Assembly: GCA_963802205.1 (NCBI GenBank)
Contig: CAWDHW010000017.1
Span: 1-64,000 of the forward strand
Direction: 5' to 3'
Length of the DNA: 64,000 bases
Source of the DNA: DYRB01 sp963802205
GTDB lineage: Bacteria > Pseudomonadota > Gammaproteobacteria > Chromatiales > Chromatiaceae
A model generated the notes under the pieces. The model made no database searches. It saw nothing but the letters and a program-made list of their open reading frames with translations, and was not told where the DNA came from. This document shows positions 8,923-18,146 of the stretch, one piece after another. A program made the translations under genes and the position numbers. Positions within the stretch are counted from its first letter, which is position 1. Each line of letters opens with the position of its first letter.

Positions 8923-9712
8923 GCCGCCCTCTCTCGCCGGGGGCTCCTTCACCGAGATCCAGTTCGGTTTCGCGGCCCACATTCGTGATCCCGCGGTGCA
9001 GCCAGCCCCCACGGACGTGGAGGACAGGCGCATGGCGATCTACCGCGAGTTGGTCTTCAACAACGTCGAGTCCCTGCTCGCCGGCAACTTCCCGGTGACC
9101 CGTGAGGTCCTCGGGGAGGAACACTGGGCGGGGCTGGTGCGGGGATTCTTCATCCACCACCGTTGCACCACCCCTCTCTTTCACGAACTGGGGCAGGAGT
9201 TTCTCGCTTACCTCCAGGGGCGCGGCGAGGGGAAGGGCGATCCGCCCTTTCTTCTGGAGTTGGCCCATTACGAGTGGGTCGAGCTGGCCCTGGACATTGC
9301 CGAAGACAGCCTTGATCTTGCCGAAATCGATCCCAACGGCGACCTGCTTGCGGGCATCCCCGTGGTCTCGCCGGTCGCCTGGTCGCTCGGCTACCGCTTC
9401 CCGGTCCACCGCATCGGGCCTGACTTCAAGCCCGAGCGACCGGACCCTGAGCCCACGCGCCTGGTGGTCTACCGCACCCGCCCGGGGGACGTGGAGTTCC
9501 TGGAGGTCAACGCCGTCACCGCACGCCTGCTGGAACTCCTGGACCAGAGCACCCTTGGCTCCGGCCGGGACGCCCTGACACGGATCGCCGCCGAGTTGCG
9601 CCACCCGAGCCCGGATCAGGTCATTGCCGGAGGGGCAGAACTATTGGCGGACCTGCGTCGGCGCCAGATCCTGGTCGGGACCCGTCTTCGGTGTAGCCCG
9701 ATGTCCGATTAA
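8915..9712 (+). CDS. hvfC: DUF2063 partner protein, HvfC-like
   Basis: 265 residues. The N-terminal domain ([11 protein letters not shown]...[30 protein letters not shown]) is the DUF2063 fold, which recognises RiPP leader peptides and delivers them to the MNIO enzyme. A second domain follows ([34 protein letters not shown]). It overlaps hvfB by 8 bases, so the two are translationally coupled. It is intact; the last few residues (LRCSPMSD) may be altered, since sequence changes abruptly before the hvfD fragment. Confidence 0.88.
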   Translation: MVEPPSLAGGSFTEIQFGFAAHIRDPAVQPAPTDVEDRRMAIYRELVFNNVESLLAGNFPVTREVLGEEHWAGLVRGFFIHHRCTTPLFHELGQEFLAYLQGRGEGKGDPPFLLELAHYEWVELALDIAEDSLDLAEIDPNGDLLAGIPVVSPVAWSLGYRFPVHRIGPDFKPERPDPEPTRLVVYRTRPGDVEFLEVNAVTARLLELLDQSTLGSGRDALTRIAAELRHPSPDQVIAGGAELLADLRRRQILVGTRLRCSPMSD

Positions 9713-9746
9713 TTCTACGTTGCAAGTGCCATAGGCTAAGTGCTGG

Positions 9747-9962
9747 ATGTTGCAGAGTTTGCTGGTTTCCGGTCAGTACCTGTCAGCCAACCGGACATTG
9801 TTAACCTTCCAGACCGAGGCCGGCCGGCTGGTGGTCCTGAACAACGGCATCGAGTTTGCCGCCACCTATTTTGTGATGCTCCTGGCCCTGTTCTTCCTTG
9901 GCGGGGGGCGTTATTTCAGCGCAGATTTCTGGATTGCCCGTCGCTGGCGGAGCCACGCCTGA
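9747..9962 (+). pseudogene. hvfD: DoxX family protein (HvfD-like), 5'-truncated
   Basis: Only the C-terminal helix region of a DoxX membrane protein remains: NNGIEFAATYFVMLLALFFL followed by GGGRYFSADFWIARRWR. Full-length members have about 130-150 residues and four helices; the first three helices are missing. DoxX proteins normally complete hvfABCD operons, so position and identity agree. The junction lies between the hvfC stop (9712) and about 9790. Confidence 0.65.
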
Positions 9963-10102
9963 GACGCCGCGACCCAGCCTGCTCTACACTCAGAATCGAC
10001 CGGGGTCAGACCCCGGCCGCAACCGGCGCCTCGGGGTCCCCCAGTGCGCCACCCGATGTCACACCGCTCCGATCGGGGCGGATGAACCTGAGGAAGGGCA
10101 AT

Positions 10103-10537
10103 ATGATGACGACCTGGGTCCTTGTCGCCGACACCTACCGCGCACGCCTGTTTGGCGCCGAGCGACCGGCAAGCCCCCTGACGGAGCTGCGTGACCTTGC
10201 CTCGCCGGAGGCTCGCCTCCATGAGGGAGACCTGGTGACCGACAAGGGCGGACGCGACCGCAACCCCAAGGGTGGCGGGCATGGCCTCGGTGACGACGGC
10301 GGCCATAGGCACGAAGTCGCCGAGCGCTTCGCCCAACAGATCTGCGACTTGCTCGAAACCGCACGCATCGCGGGTCAACTCTCCAAGCTCTATGTGATCG
10401 CCGCGCCGGCCTTCCTCGGCATGCTGCGGCGGCACCAGTCACAAGCCCTCAAGCAGCTGGTAGTCGGTGAGATCGACAAGTCCCTTGCCGGGCAGGAGCC
10501 GGCAAGCATCCGCAAGCATCTACCCGCCTACTTGTAA
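10103..10537 (+). CDS. Host attachment protein family (PF10116-like)
   Basis: A 144-residue soluble protein resembling the family named after Agrobacterium attachment genes, widespread in non-pathogens. It has the usual N-terminus TTWVLVADTYRARLF, an internal Gly/His-rich loop (GGRDRNPKGGGHGLGDDGGHRHEVAERFA) and a C-terminal LYVIAAPAFLGMLR...EIDKSLAGQE segment with an eRF1-like fold in relatives. Two adjacent ATGs (10103, 10106) follow an AGGAAGG ribosome site. It is a single gene ending in a strong hairpin. Its molecular function is not established. Confidence 0.8.
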   Translation: MMTTWVLVADTYRARLFGAERPASPLTELRDLASPEARLHEGDLVTDKGGRDRNPKGGGHGLGDDGGHRHEVAERFAQQICDLLETARIAGQLSKLYVIAAPAFLGMLRRHQSQALKQLVVGEIDKSLAGQEPASIRKHLPAYL

Positions 10538-10545
10538 GGCGATCC

Positions 10546-10565
10546 GGGGCCGCCGCGGCGGCCCC
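10546..10565. terminator. Perfect 20-base GC palindrome, candidate terminator
   Basis: GGGGCCGCCG and its exact reverse complement form a 10-bp stem 9 bases after the host-attachment-family stop. No T-tract follows. The next gene is convergent, so a bidirectional transcription block is plausible. Confidence 0.5.
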
Positions 10566-10681
10566 GTCTCTATCGCATCTCGCCGTCTCTCGTCCGCCAT
10601 CCCGTGCCAGGGCCGCGAAGGCCATGCAGGGATCTGGAACGCTTTCCCCTTCCCGGTCGGCAGCCGCCGATTTGGGGCAGG

Positions 10682-11167
10682 TCAGTACACACCGTGGTGG
10701 CGGGTTACATATTTGTGGAGTTCCACGTACTGGGCGTTCATGCGCCGCAGGATGTCGTGGGTCGCCAGCACGATGTTGCGCATCACCTGATAGACCATGC
10801 GGGACTCCTGCTCCAGCAGGGTCTCAAAGCGGTCTCTCTGGAAACTGCACACCTGGGTCTGACCCAGGGAGCGCAGGGTCGCGGAGTGGGGCCGGCCAGT
10901 GACGAAGCCCAACTCGCCGGCCATGTCGCCGGTCTTGAGGACATGGATGGTGGTGTAGTCGCCATTGCCAAGGTCGCGGGTCACCGCCAGGGCGCCCTCG
11001 GTGACGATGTGGAGGCTGTTGTCGGTGGCGCCTTCCTCGATCAGGACCTCCTGATCCTTGAGACGGCGGCAGGAGGTGACCGCGGTAAGCGCCCGCAATT
11101 GGTCGTCAGTGAGGCCATCGCTCAGTGGGGATTGGCGCAGGGAGATGAACTCATCGATGTCGCTCAT
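10682..11167 (-). CDS. Cyclic nucleotide-binding domain protein
   Basis: 161 residues forming a single cNMP-binding beta-roll: DQEVLIEEGATDNSLHIVTEG, then GELGFVTGRPHSATLRSLG, the phosphate-binding cassette region. There is no helix-turn-helix, so it is not a Crp/FNR-type DNA-binding regulator. The cassette lacks the classical RxAT arrangement in full (RPHSATL), so cAMP binding is uncertain. The C-terminus is a long helix (VYQVMRNIVLATHDILRRMN). It is a lone gene on the minus strand; its partner is unknown. Confidence 0.8.
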   Translation of the reverse strand: MSDIDEFISLRQSPLSDGLTDDQLRALTAVTSCRRLKDQEVLIEEGATDNSLHIVTEGALAVTRDLGNGDYTTIHVLKTGDMAGELGFVTGRPHSATLRSLGQTQVCSFQRDRFETLLEQESRMVYQVMRNIVLATHDILRRMNAQYVELHKYVTRHHGVY

Positions 11168-11348
11168 GGTGGTGTCCTATCTTTAGTTTCCAGGTGCAGC
11201 TTAATGTTATACGGCCTCTCCCGGCGATCAAGGGCCAACAGTGGCCGGTCTCGCGTGTCGCCGTTGTAGACCCGTGCGGGTTAGAACGGGTTTCTTGTGG
11301 AATCGGGTCGCGGGGGCAATCCGCCGGGGTTCTCGATAGAATAGGGCG

Positions 11349-12261
11349 ATGGCCATGTCCCCCGATCTACATACCCACACCGTTGCGTCCGACGGGACCC
11401 TCACCCCGACGGAGCTGGTCGCACGGGCGTCCGCGGCCGGGATCGAGGTCCTGGCGGTGACCGATCACGACACCGTAGACGGTCTGGCGGAGGCCATCTG
11501 TGGCCGCCGCAGCGGCCGGCATCACCCTGGTCCCGGGGGCCGAACTATCGGTTACCTGGGGCGGGCGCACCATCCACGTTGTCGGACTCCACCTGGACCC
11601 GGGCTGCGCCGAGTTGGGCCTGGGCCTCAAACGGATCATCGCCTTCCGGCACTGGCGCGCGACGGAGATCGGGCGACGCCTGGAGCGCCACGGCATCCCA
11701 GACACCTACGCCGGGGCCCGCGCCCTGGCCGGTGGCGGCCTGGTGGGGCGGAGCCACTTCGCACGGGTCCTGGTGCGCCGCGGCCTGGCCCAGAGCGAGC
11801 GCGACGTCTTCAAGCACTTTTTGGTGCAGGGTAAGCCTGGTCATGTCCCTGGCGATTGGGCGACCTTGGATGAGGCCCTGGGCTGGATCCGTGCCGCCGG
11901 CGGCCAGGCGGTGATCGCCCACCCGGCCCGCTATGGCCTGAACCGGACCAGGCTGCGCCGGCTCCTCGGGGAGTTCCGCGACTTAGGCGGGGCCGCGCTC
12001 GAGGTGGTCTGCGGGAGTCACAGCAAGGACGACGCCCTGGTCTTTGCCCGCCACGCCCGCGAGATCGGCCTGCTGGCCTCCGCCGGGTCCGACTACCACG
12101 GCCCCGAGTCCCCCTGGCTGGATCTCGGCCGCTTGCCGGCGCTGCCTGACGGTTGTACCCCCGTCTGGGCCGACTGGCCGGGTGCATCGCGTCCACGGGT
12201 GGCCCCGAACCCGATGCCCGGCATTGCACTGTCGCAGGCACGCCTGCCATCGTTGGCTTAA
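11349..12261 (+). pseudogene. rnm: PHP-domain 5'-3' exoribonuclease RNase AM (TrpH/YciV), frameshifted
   Basis: Family members hydrolyse 3',5'-nucleoside bisphosphates and trim the 5' ends of rRNA. The N-terminal PHP motif DLHTHTVASDG and AVTDHDT are in frame 3. From about 11500 the rest (AGITLVPGAELSVTW, AVIAHPARY, SAGSDYHGP) is in frame 1. The metal-binding His and Asp residues are all present. A one-base insertion around 11495-11500 joins them; the corrected protein would be about 300 residues, normal length. It leads the conserved rnm-yciO-trpS-scpAB-rluB block. Because this gene is usually intact in the class, sequence error is a serious alternative to true loss. Confidence 0.85.
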
Positions 12262-12277
12262 GGAGACCAAAGGTTCC

Positions 12278-12901
12278 ATGGCGCAGTTCTTTGAGATACA
12301 CCCCGCCAACCCGCAGCCCCGCCTGGTGCGCGGGGCGGTGGAGATCCTGCGTAACGGCGGGGTCATCGTCTACCCGACCGATTCCTCCTATGCGTTCGGC
12401 TTCCAGCTCGGGGCCAAGGACGCCATGGAGCGCGTCCGTCGTATCCGTGGCCTCGACGACAAGCACAACTTCACGCTGGTGTGCCGCGACCTCGCCGAGA
12501 TCACGACCTACGCGAAAATCGATAACCAGGCCTTCCGCACCCTCAAGGGTCTGACGCCTGGGCCCTATACCTTTATCTTCGAGGCGACCAAGCAGGTCCC
12601 GCGGCGCATGCTCCACCCCAAGCGCAAGGGCATCGGCATCCGCGTCCCGGACAACGCCATCTGCCGTGCCCTGCTGACCGAGCTGGACGAGCCCATCCTC
12701 AGTGCCACCCTGTTGCTGCCCGGACAGGACCACCCTATGACCGACCCGCAGGCGATGCGTGGCGCCCTCGACCGGCAGGTGGACCTGGTCATCGACGGTG
12801 GGGCTGGCGGTATGGAGCCCAGTACCGTGGTGGACATGACCGCGGAGCCCTACGCCGTGGTGCGGGCGGGGCTCGGGGACCCTTCGCCGTTCGAGTCTTG
12901 A
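12278..12901 (+). CDS. yciO: Sua5/YciO/YrdC-family protein, YciO type
   Basis: 207 residues, related to the L-threonylcarbamoyladenylate synthase that supplies t6A tRNA modification. Visible are the entry motif IVYPTDSSYAFGF, the RIRGLDDKHNFTLVCRDL segment, and TPGPYTFIFEATKQVPRR. The pattern is that of the YciO subgroup rather than TsaC. ATG at 12278 has AAGGAGACC upstream. It sits between rnm and trpS in the usual order. Whether YciO itself makes TC-AMP in vivo is debated for the subgroup, so the call is kept at family level. Confidence 0.9.
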   Translation: MAQFFEIHPANPQPRLVRGAVEILRNGGVIVYPTDSSYAFGFQLGAKDAMERVRRIRGLDDKHNFTLVCRDLAEITTYAKIDNQAFRTLKGLTPGPYTFIFEATKQVPRRMLHPKRKGIGIRVPDNAICRALLTELDEPILSATLLLPGQDHPMTDPQAMRGALDRQVDLVIDGGAGGMEPSTVVDMTAEPYAVVRAGLGDPSPFES

Positions 12902-12978
12902 AGAACAATAGGTCCTATGGGTCCTATAGCATCTATCGGTCCCCCGCACAGCCCAGCACGACCAGAGGAAGACCATCC

Positions 12979-14196
12979 GTGACGACCGTAGCCGCACAAC
13001 ACGCCCGCGTCCTCTCCGGCATGCGCCCTACGGGGCGCCTGCACCTGGGGCACTACCACGGGGTGCTCAAGAACTGGCTGGAGCTGCAACACGAGTACGA
13101 GTGCTTTTTCTTCGTCGCCGACTGGCACGCCCTGACCACCCATTACGAAGACCCGAGCCTGATCCCGGAGAGTACCAAGGAGATGGTGGTGGACTGGCTG
13201 GCGGCGGGGATCAACCCGGGCTCGGCGACCCTCTTCGTCCAGTCCCGCGTCCCCGAGCACGCCGAACTGCACCTGCTGCTGTCCATGATCACCCCGTTGG
13301 GCTGGCTGGAGCGGGTGCCGAGCTACAAGGACCAGCAGGAGAAGCTCAAGGAACGGGACCTCGCCACCTACGGCTTCCTCGGCTATCCGCTGCTCCAGAG
13401 CGCCGACATCCTGATCTACAAGGCCGGCATGGTCCCGGTGGGGGAGGACCAGGTCGCCCATGTCGAGATGACCCGGGAGATCGCCCGGCGCTTCAACCAC
13501 GTCTACGGGCGTGAGCACGACTTCGCGACCCAGGCCGACCAGGCCGCCCGCAAGATGGGCAAGAAGAACTACAAGCTCTTCGACAAGCTTCGGCGCGCCT
13601 ACCAGGAGCAGGGCGACCACGAGGCCCTGGACGTGGCCCGCGCCCTGGTCGAGAGCCAGGGCAACATCACGATCGGCGACCGCGAGCGCCTGTTCGGCTA
13701 CATCGAGGGCGGCGGGCGCGTCATTCTGCCGGAGCCCCAGGCCCTGCTGACCAAGGCATCCAAGATGCCCGGGCTCGACGGCCAGAAGATGTCCAAGTCC
13801 TACAACAACACCATTGCCCTGCGCGACGACCCGGCCAAGATCGAAAAGTCCCTGCGCACCATGCCGACCGACCCGGCGCGGGTGCGCCGCACCGACCCGG
13901 GCGAGCCGGAGAAGTGCCCGGTCTGGCAGTTCCACCAGGTCTATTCGGACGACTCGGTGCGCGAGTGGGTGCAGCAGGGGTGCCGTAGCGCCGGGATCGG
14001 CTGCCTCGACTGCAAGCAGCCCATCGTCGACGCGGTCCTGGCGGAGCTGGCCCCCATCCAGGAGCGGGCCCGCGAGTACGAGGCCCAGCCGGAACTGCTG
14101 CGCAATGTCATCAACGACGGCTGCGAGGCGGCCCGCGAGGTCGCCCGCGAGACCATGGACGAGGTCCGCCGCGCCATGTGTCTGGTCCATTCCTGA
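12979..14196 (+). CDS. trpS: Tryptophanyl-tRNA synthetase
   Basis: 405 residues; a class I synthetase that charges tRNA-Trp. It contains the HIGH-type motif (RLHLGHYHG) and KMSKS (DGQKMSKSYNN). It carries the extra central region (QEQGDHEALDVARALVESQGN) seen in a longer proteobacterial TrpS subgroup. GTG at 12979 is chosen: AGAGGAAGA precedes it and the catalytic fold begins soon after. The alternative TTG at 12898 would add 27 residues without homology. Confidence 0.95.
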   Translation: MTTVAAQHARVLSGMRPTGRLHLGHYHGVLKNWLELQHEYECFFFVADWHALTTHYEDPSLIPESTKEMVVDWLAAGINPGSATLFVQSRVPEHAELHLLLSMITPLGWLERVPSYKDQQEKLKERDLATYGFLGYPLLQSADILIYKAGMVPVGEDQVAHVEMTREIARRFNHVYGREHDFATQADQAARKMGKKNYKLFDKLRRAYQEQGDHEALDVARALVESQGNITIGDRERLFGYIEGGGRVILPEPQALLTKASKMPGLDGQKMSKSYNNTIALRDDPAKIEKSLRTMPTDPARVRRTDPGEPEKCPVWQFHQVYSDDSVREWVQQGCRSAGIGCLDCKQPIVDAVLAELAPIQERAREYEAQPELLRNVINDGCEAAREVARETMDEVRRAMCLVHS

Positions 14197-14283
14197 CCCC
14201 CATGGGGGCCCAGGTCGCCAGCCTGAGCTGTACGGAGCCGTCGCCGGCCCAACGCACCCGCTTCGGTAGAATCGGGCCCCCGG

Positions 14284-15195
14284 CAGGGCGAGATTCCCTT
14301 CGCCGTCGTTCAAGGGTCCCCGCTGCTCAGCCTGCCCCTCGACCTCTACATCCCGCCGGATGCCCTGGAGGTCTTCCTCGACGCCTTCGAGGGTCCGCTC
14401 GACCTGCTGCTGTATCTGATCAAGCGCCAGAACCTCGACATCCTCGAGATCCCGGTGGCTCAGATCACCGACCAGTACATGGTCTACGTGGACCTGATGA
14501 GCGTGCTTCGCCTGGAACTGGCGGCGGAGTACCTGGTCATGGCCGCCATGCTGGCGGAGATCAAGTCGCGCATGCTCCTGCCGCGCCCGCCCGGGGTCAG
14601 CGAGGATGAGGAAGACCCGCGCGCCGAACTGATTCGCCGACTGCTGGAGTACGAGCGCTTCAAGGGCGCCGCCCAGGACATCGACGCCCTGCCGCGGCTG
14701 GAACGCGACCACCATGTCACCCAGGTGGCGGTGCCGCCGGGGCACACCCAGCGCGTCCCCCCCGCGGTGGACCTGCGCGAGGTCCTGCTGGCGCTGCGCG
14801 ATGTCCTGGCTCGGGCCGATCTCTTCACCAGCCACAGGGTGGAGCACGAGTCCCTGTCGCTGCGCGAGCGCATGTCGCTGGTGCTGGCGCGCCTGGCCGG
14901 CGGCGAGTTTCTGCTGTTCACCGACCTGTTCCCCTTCAGCGAGGGACGCGCCGGGGTGGTGGTCACCTTTCTCGCCATCCTGGAACTGACACGCAGCGCC
15001 TCCCTGGAACTGGTCCAAGGGGAGCCCTTCTCCCCCATCCATGTTCGACTGCGCCCGACCGAGCACCGCGGCGCCCCCGGGCCCGGGAGCGAGTTCGAGG
15101 ACGGCGAGACGACTGGCTCGCTGAGGGCGGGGAGGGGGCCTGGGAAGACATTCCCAACCCCGGCGCTGCGGGACGACGGCCTGGAGGAATCGCCG
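14284..15195 (+). CDS. scpA: Segregation and condensation protein A (start unresolved)
   Basis: The kleisin subunit of the SMC-ScpAB condensin. The frame is open from 14227. Typical ScpA sequence is recognisable from 14284 (QGEIPFAVVQGSPLLSLPL, then FLDAFEGPLDLLLYLIKRQN) through AAEYLVMAAMLAEIKSRMLL to the C-terminal winged helix (VTFLAILELTRSASLELVQ). No ATG, GTG or TTG lies upstream of the conserved start in this frame, so either the start is noncanonical or an indel hides it. The frame does not stop at the end: it runs through a Gly/Glu-rich linker into scpB. The coordinates give the ScpA-like part only. Confidence 0.85.
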
Positions 15196-15861
15196 ATGAC
15201 CACGCCCCCGCTGAAGCTCATCTGCGAGGGCGCCCTGCTCGCCGCCGGCGGGCCCCTGACCCTGGACCAGATCCTTGCCCTGTTCCCGGACGAGGAACGC
15301 CCGTCCCGCGAGGACATCCACGCCGCCATCGTCGCCCTGCGCCAGGACTGCGAGGGCCGTGCCCTGGAGCTGACTGAGGTCGCCGGGGGCTGGCGCCTCC
15401 AGGTCCGCCGCGAGATCGCACCCTGGGTCGGGCGCCTGTGGGACGAGCGCCCCCAGCGCTACTCCCGCGCCCTGCTGGAGACCCTGGCCCTGATTGCCTA
15501 CCGCCAGCCCATCACCCGCGGCGAGATCGAGGACATCCGCGGCGTGGCCGTCAACAGCCAGATCGTCAAGACCCTGATGGAGCGCGAGTGGATCCGCGTC
15601 GTCGGCCATCGCGACGTCCCCGGGCGTCCGGCCCTGCTCGCCACCACCCGGCGCTTTCTCGACTACTTCGGTCTGCGCTCCCTGAACGACCTGCCGCCCC
15701 TGGCGGAGATCCGCGACCCCTCCTTTCTGGGCGAGGACGCAGGCGGGGCCGACGCCATCATGGGCGATCTGTTCGCCTCGCTGGCCGTTATCCCGGCCCC
15801 AGATCCAGATCAGCCCCAGCCCCCCATTCAGCTAAGCCCACCGGAGATCGACCATGACTGA
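15196..15861 (+). CDS. scpB: Segregation and condensation protein B, in frame with scpA
   Basis: 221 residues from an internal ATG at 15196 preceded by a good GGAGG ribosome site (15183-15187). Two winged-helix domains are visible: LKLICEGALLAAGGPLTLDQ, and RYSRALLETLALIAYRQPITRGEIEDIRGV. ScpB dimerises and binds ScpA. There is no stop between scpA and scpB, so both a fused ScpA-ScpB chain and separate ScpB from the internal start are possible. Its stop overlaps rluB by 8 bases. Confidence 0.9.
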   Translation: MTTPPLKLICEGALLAAGGPLTLDQILALFPDEERPSREDIHAAIVALRQDCEGRALELTEVAGGWRLQVRREIAPWVGRLWDERPQRYSRALLETLALIAYRQPITRGEIEDIRGVAVNSQIVKTLMEREWIRVVGHRDVPGRPALLATTRRFLDYFGLRSLNDLPPLAEIRDPSFLGEDAGGADAIMGDLFASLAVIPAPDPDQPQPPIQLSPPEIDHD

Positions 15862-16819
15862 ACGACCCCGCACGCCTCGTCCCCCGAGGTCCAGGGCCGA
15901 GGGGACCCCGGGACCGAGGCGCCGCACGGCGCGGCCCGGCATCCCGGACACCGGGCCAGGGGATAGCCCTAGCGCCATTACCGGCGATCCGGGCGATCAG
16001 GTCCGCCTGCAAAAGGTCCTGGCGGAGGCCGGCATGGGCTCGCGCCGGGAGATCGAGGTCTGGATCGCCGCCGGGCGGGTGCGCGTCAACGGCCAACCCG
16101 CCGAGCTTGGTCAGCGCGTCGGCCCCATGGACCGCATCCGCGTCGATGGCGAGGATGTGCGTCGGCGCCCGGTGCGCGGGGTCGCCCTCCAGGTGATCGC
16201 CTATAACAAACCCGAGGGGGAGATCGTCACCCGCAAGGACCCCGAGGACCGCCCCACCATCTTTCGCAGACTGCCACGCCCCCGCAACGGGCGCTGGATC
16301 AGTGTCGGGCGCCTGGACATCAACACCTCCGGGCTCATCCTGGTCACCAACGATGGCGAACTGGCCAATCGCCTCATGCACCCCTCCCGCGAGGTCGAGC
16401 GCGAATACGCCGTGCGCGTCCTTGGGCAGGTCCCGGACGAGACCCTGGTGCGCCTCACCCAGGGTGTGGACTTAGACGACGGCCCGGCGCGCTTCGACGC
16501 CATCACTGCCTCCGGCGGCGAGGGGGCCAATCACTGGTACGACGTGGTCCTGCGCGAGGGTCGCAACCGCGAGGTGCGCCGCCTGTGGGAGGCCGTCGGC
16601 GTGCGCGTCAGCCGGCTGATCCGCACCCGCTACGGCAACGTCACCCTGGGTCCGCGCCTGTTCACCGGAAACTGGCGGCCCCTGACCGAGGAGGAGATCG
16701 CCGGACTGCTCGAACTGGCCGGGATGCCGAAGCCCCAGGCCCCAGGCCGTCGCATCGGTGGCCGGCGGGGCCGCGGGGACGCGGCGCAGGCCCCACGTGG
16801 GCCGCACGCCAAGGGATAG
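15854..16819 (+). CDS. rluB: 23S rRNA pseudouridine synthase B
   Basis: 321 residues. A basic, Pro-rich N-terminal extension of about 45 residues precedes the S4 RNA-binding domain (RLQKVLAEAGMGSRREIE). The catalytic motif GRLDINTSGL, with the essential Asp, and the REGRNREVRRLW motif identify the RsuA/RluB family; context after scpB favours RluB, which modifies U2605 in E. coli 23S rRNA. The C-terminus is a basic Arg/Gly tail. The start overlaps the scpB stop (ATG at 15854). Confidence 0.94.
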   Translation: MTERPRTPRPPRSRAEGTPGPRRRTARPGIPDTGPGDSPSAITGDPGDQVRLQKVLAEAGMGSRREIEVWIAAGRVRVNGQPAELGQRVGPMDRIRVDGEDVRRRPVRGVALQVIAYNKPEGEIVTRKDPEDRPTIFRRLPRPRNGRWISVGRLDINTSGLILVTNDGELANRLMHPSREVEREYAVRVLGQVPDETLVRLTQGVDLDDGPARFDAITASGGEGANHWYDVVLREGRNREVRRLWEAVGVRVSRLIRTRYGNVTLGPRLFTGNWRPLTEEEIAGLLELAGMPKPQAPGRRIGGRRGRGDAAQAPRGPHAKG

Positions 16820-17156
16820 TGGGGGCTCGGGGTTGAGCCCGACCGGAGGATTGGCCTGCTCCGCGCCCCCTCCGTCGGACTGCAAACTCCGACCCGGAGC
16901 CCTCGCGGCACTGGTGGTTCGGTGGGCTCCGCTGTCGCACCTGGCAGGGAACGATGGCGACAGTACCGCCTGGCGCTCGAACGCATCGCCCTGGTGTGTC
17001 CGGGTGTGAAGCGCTTTCCCATCGCATCGGCCGTTGAGGCGGTGCCGCTGCACGACGTTTGGGGCGGCCTGCTTTGATTGGCGCCGTCGGTGCTATAACA
17101 TCACACCCTCGCCGCCCGGCGGCGCCTCCGTTACGCCCTAAAGGTACCGTACCTTC
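16820..17156. other. Intergenic region before the zinc operon
   Basis: 337 bases without a credible gene. A small hairpin (GGGCTC 16823-16828, GAGCCC 16835-16840) directly after the rluB stop could be a weak terminator, although no T-tract follows. The downstream part contains the possible Zur operator described separately. Confidence 0.4.
17089..17107. promoter_or_regulatory. Candidate Zur operator
   Basis: The imperfect palindrome GGTGCTATAACATCACACC contains the TATAACA half-site typical of gammaproteobacterial Zur boxes. It lies about 50 bases before the znuA-like start, and zur is the third gene downstream. The match is partial; treat it as a candidate. Confidence 0.4.
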
Positions 17157-18110
17157 GTGGCTCGACCCCTGCCGAGGTCGGCCCCCCAATCCACCCAAGC
17201 CCAGGAGGGCTCCGCCACGAGACACCAGATCGCCGGTATTCTGCTACTCCTGCTCCCACTCTGCGACTCGCCCCTGGCGGGTGCAGCCCAGGGGACCGAG
17301 CCGCTACGGGTCTTTGTCAGCGTCCTGCCCCAGAAGACCTTTGTCGAAAAGGTGGGTGGGGACCGGGTCGTGGTCGAGGCCATGGTCCAGCCGGGGGATA
17401 GTCCCCACACCTATGACCCGACACCGCGCCAGGTAGCCGCCCTGGCCAGGGCGGATCTCTATGTGGCCATCGGTGGGACCTTTGAGGACGCCTGGATGGG
17501 GCGCATCCGGGGGGTCAATCCCAAGATGCAGGTGCTCGATAGCGGGGAAGGGATCGCCCTGAGGCCCATCGAGGCCCATGAGGGTGTGCAGGGGCATGAC
17601 GCCGACGGGCACGAACATGGCCCCAGCGACCCCCACCTCTGGACCAGCCCGCTCCTGGTCAAGCAGATGGCCCTGCGAATCCGCGATTCCCTGAGCGGGC
17701 TCGACCCGGCCAACGCCGCCCTCTATGCCACCAACGCCGCTGCCTTCACGGCGGAGTTGGACGCCCTGGATCGGGACATCCGCGCCCGGCTCGCCGGGGT
17801 GGCCGGCAGCCGCTTTATGGTCTACCACCCGGCCTGGGGCTATTTCGCCGATACCTATGGCCTGATCCAGATCCCCATCGAGCACGAGGGTAAAGAGCCC
17901 GGGCCGCGGGCCCTGGCGGCCCTGATAGACCAGGCCCGGCGCGACGGGGTGCGGTTGATCCTCGTCCAACCCCAGTTCTCCCGCAAGGCGGCGGCCCAAG
18001 TCGCGACCGCCATCGGCGGCCGGGTAGAGGTCGTGGACAACCTGGCGGCGGACTATGCGGCGAACCTGCGCCGCGTGGCGGACGCCTTGGCCCAGACGGG
18101 TCGTCCTTGA
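17157..18110 (+). CDS. znuA: Zinc ABC transporter substrate-binding protein, ZnuA-like
   Basis: 317 residues. A signal peptide (ILLLLLPLCDSPLAGAAQ) is followed by a cluster-9 metal-binding protein fold. Features include the first metal His in DSPHTYDPTP, an acidic His-rich loop (GHDADGHEHGPSDPHLW) and conserved VYHPAWGYFADTYGL near the second half. The loop and neighbours (zrgA, zur) indicate zinc rather than manganese. A GTG start at 17157 is used; a later start within the signal region is possible. No znuB or znuC is in the window, so the permease it serves lies elsewhere. Confidence 0.85.
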   Translation: MARPLPRSAPQSTQAQEGSATRHQIAGILLLLLPLCDSPLAGAAQGTEPLRVFVSVLPQKTFVEKVGGDRVVVEAMVQPGDSPHTYDPTPRQVAALARADLYVAIGGTFEDAWMGRIRGVNPKMQVLDSGEGIALRPIEAHEGVQGHDADGHEHGPSDPHLWTSPLLVKQMALRIRDSLSGLDPANAALYATNAAAFTAELDALDRDIRARLAGVAGSRFMVYHPAWGYFADTYGLIQIPIEHEGKEPGPRALAALIDQARRDGVRLILVQPQFSRKAAAQVATAIGGRVEVVDNLAADYAANLRRVADALAQTGRP

Positions 18111-18146
18111 GCCGATCCAGTCATCGGAATCCCTGAGGAACCCACG

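Noticed and set aside
10682..11167. Crp/FNR-type regulator for the denitrification genes
   Set aside because: It has only the cNMP-binding roll and lacks a helix-turn-helix, so it cannot bind the TTGAT-N4-ATCAA sites.
12850..15609. A 919-residue open frame antisense to trpS and scpAB
   Set aside because: It overlaps well-supported genes on the other strand, shows no domain, and its composition is that expected from GC-biased third positions.
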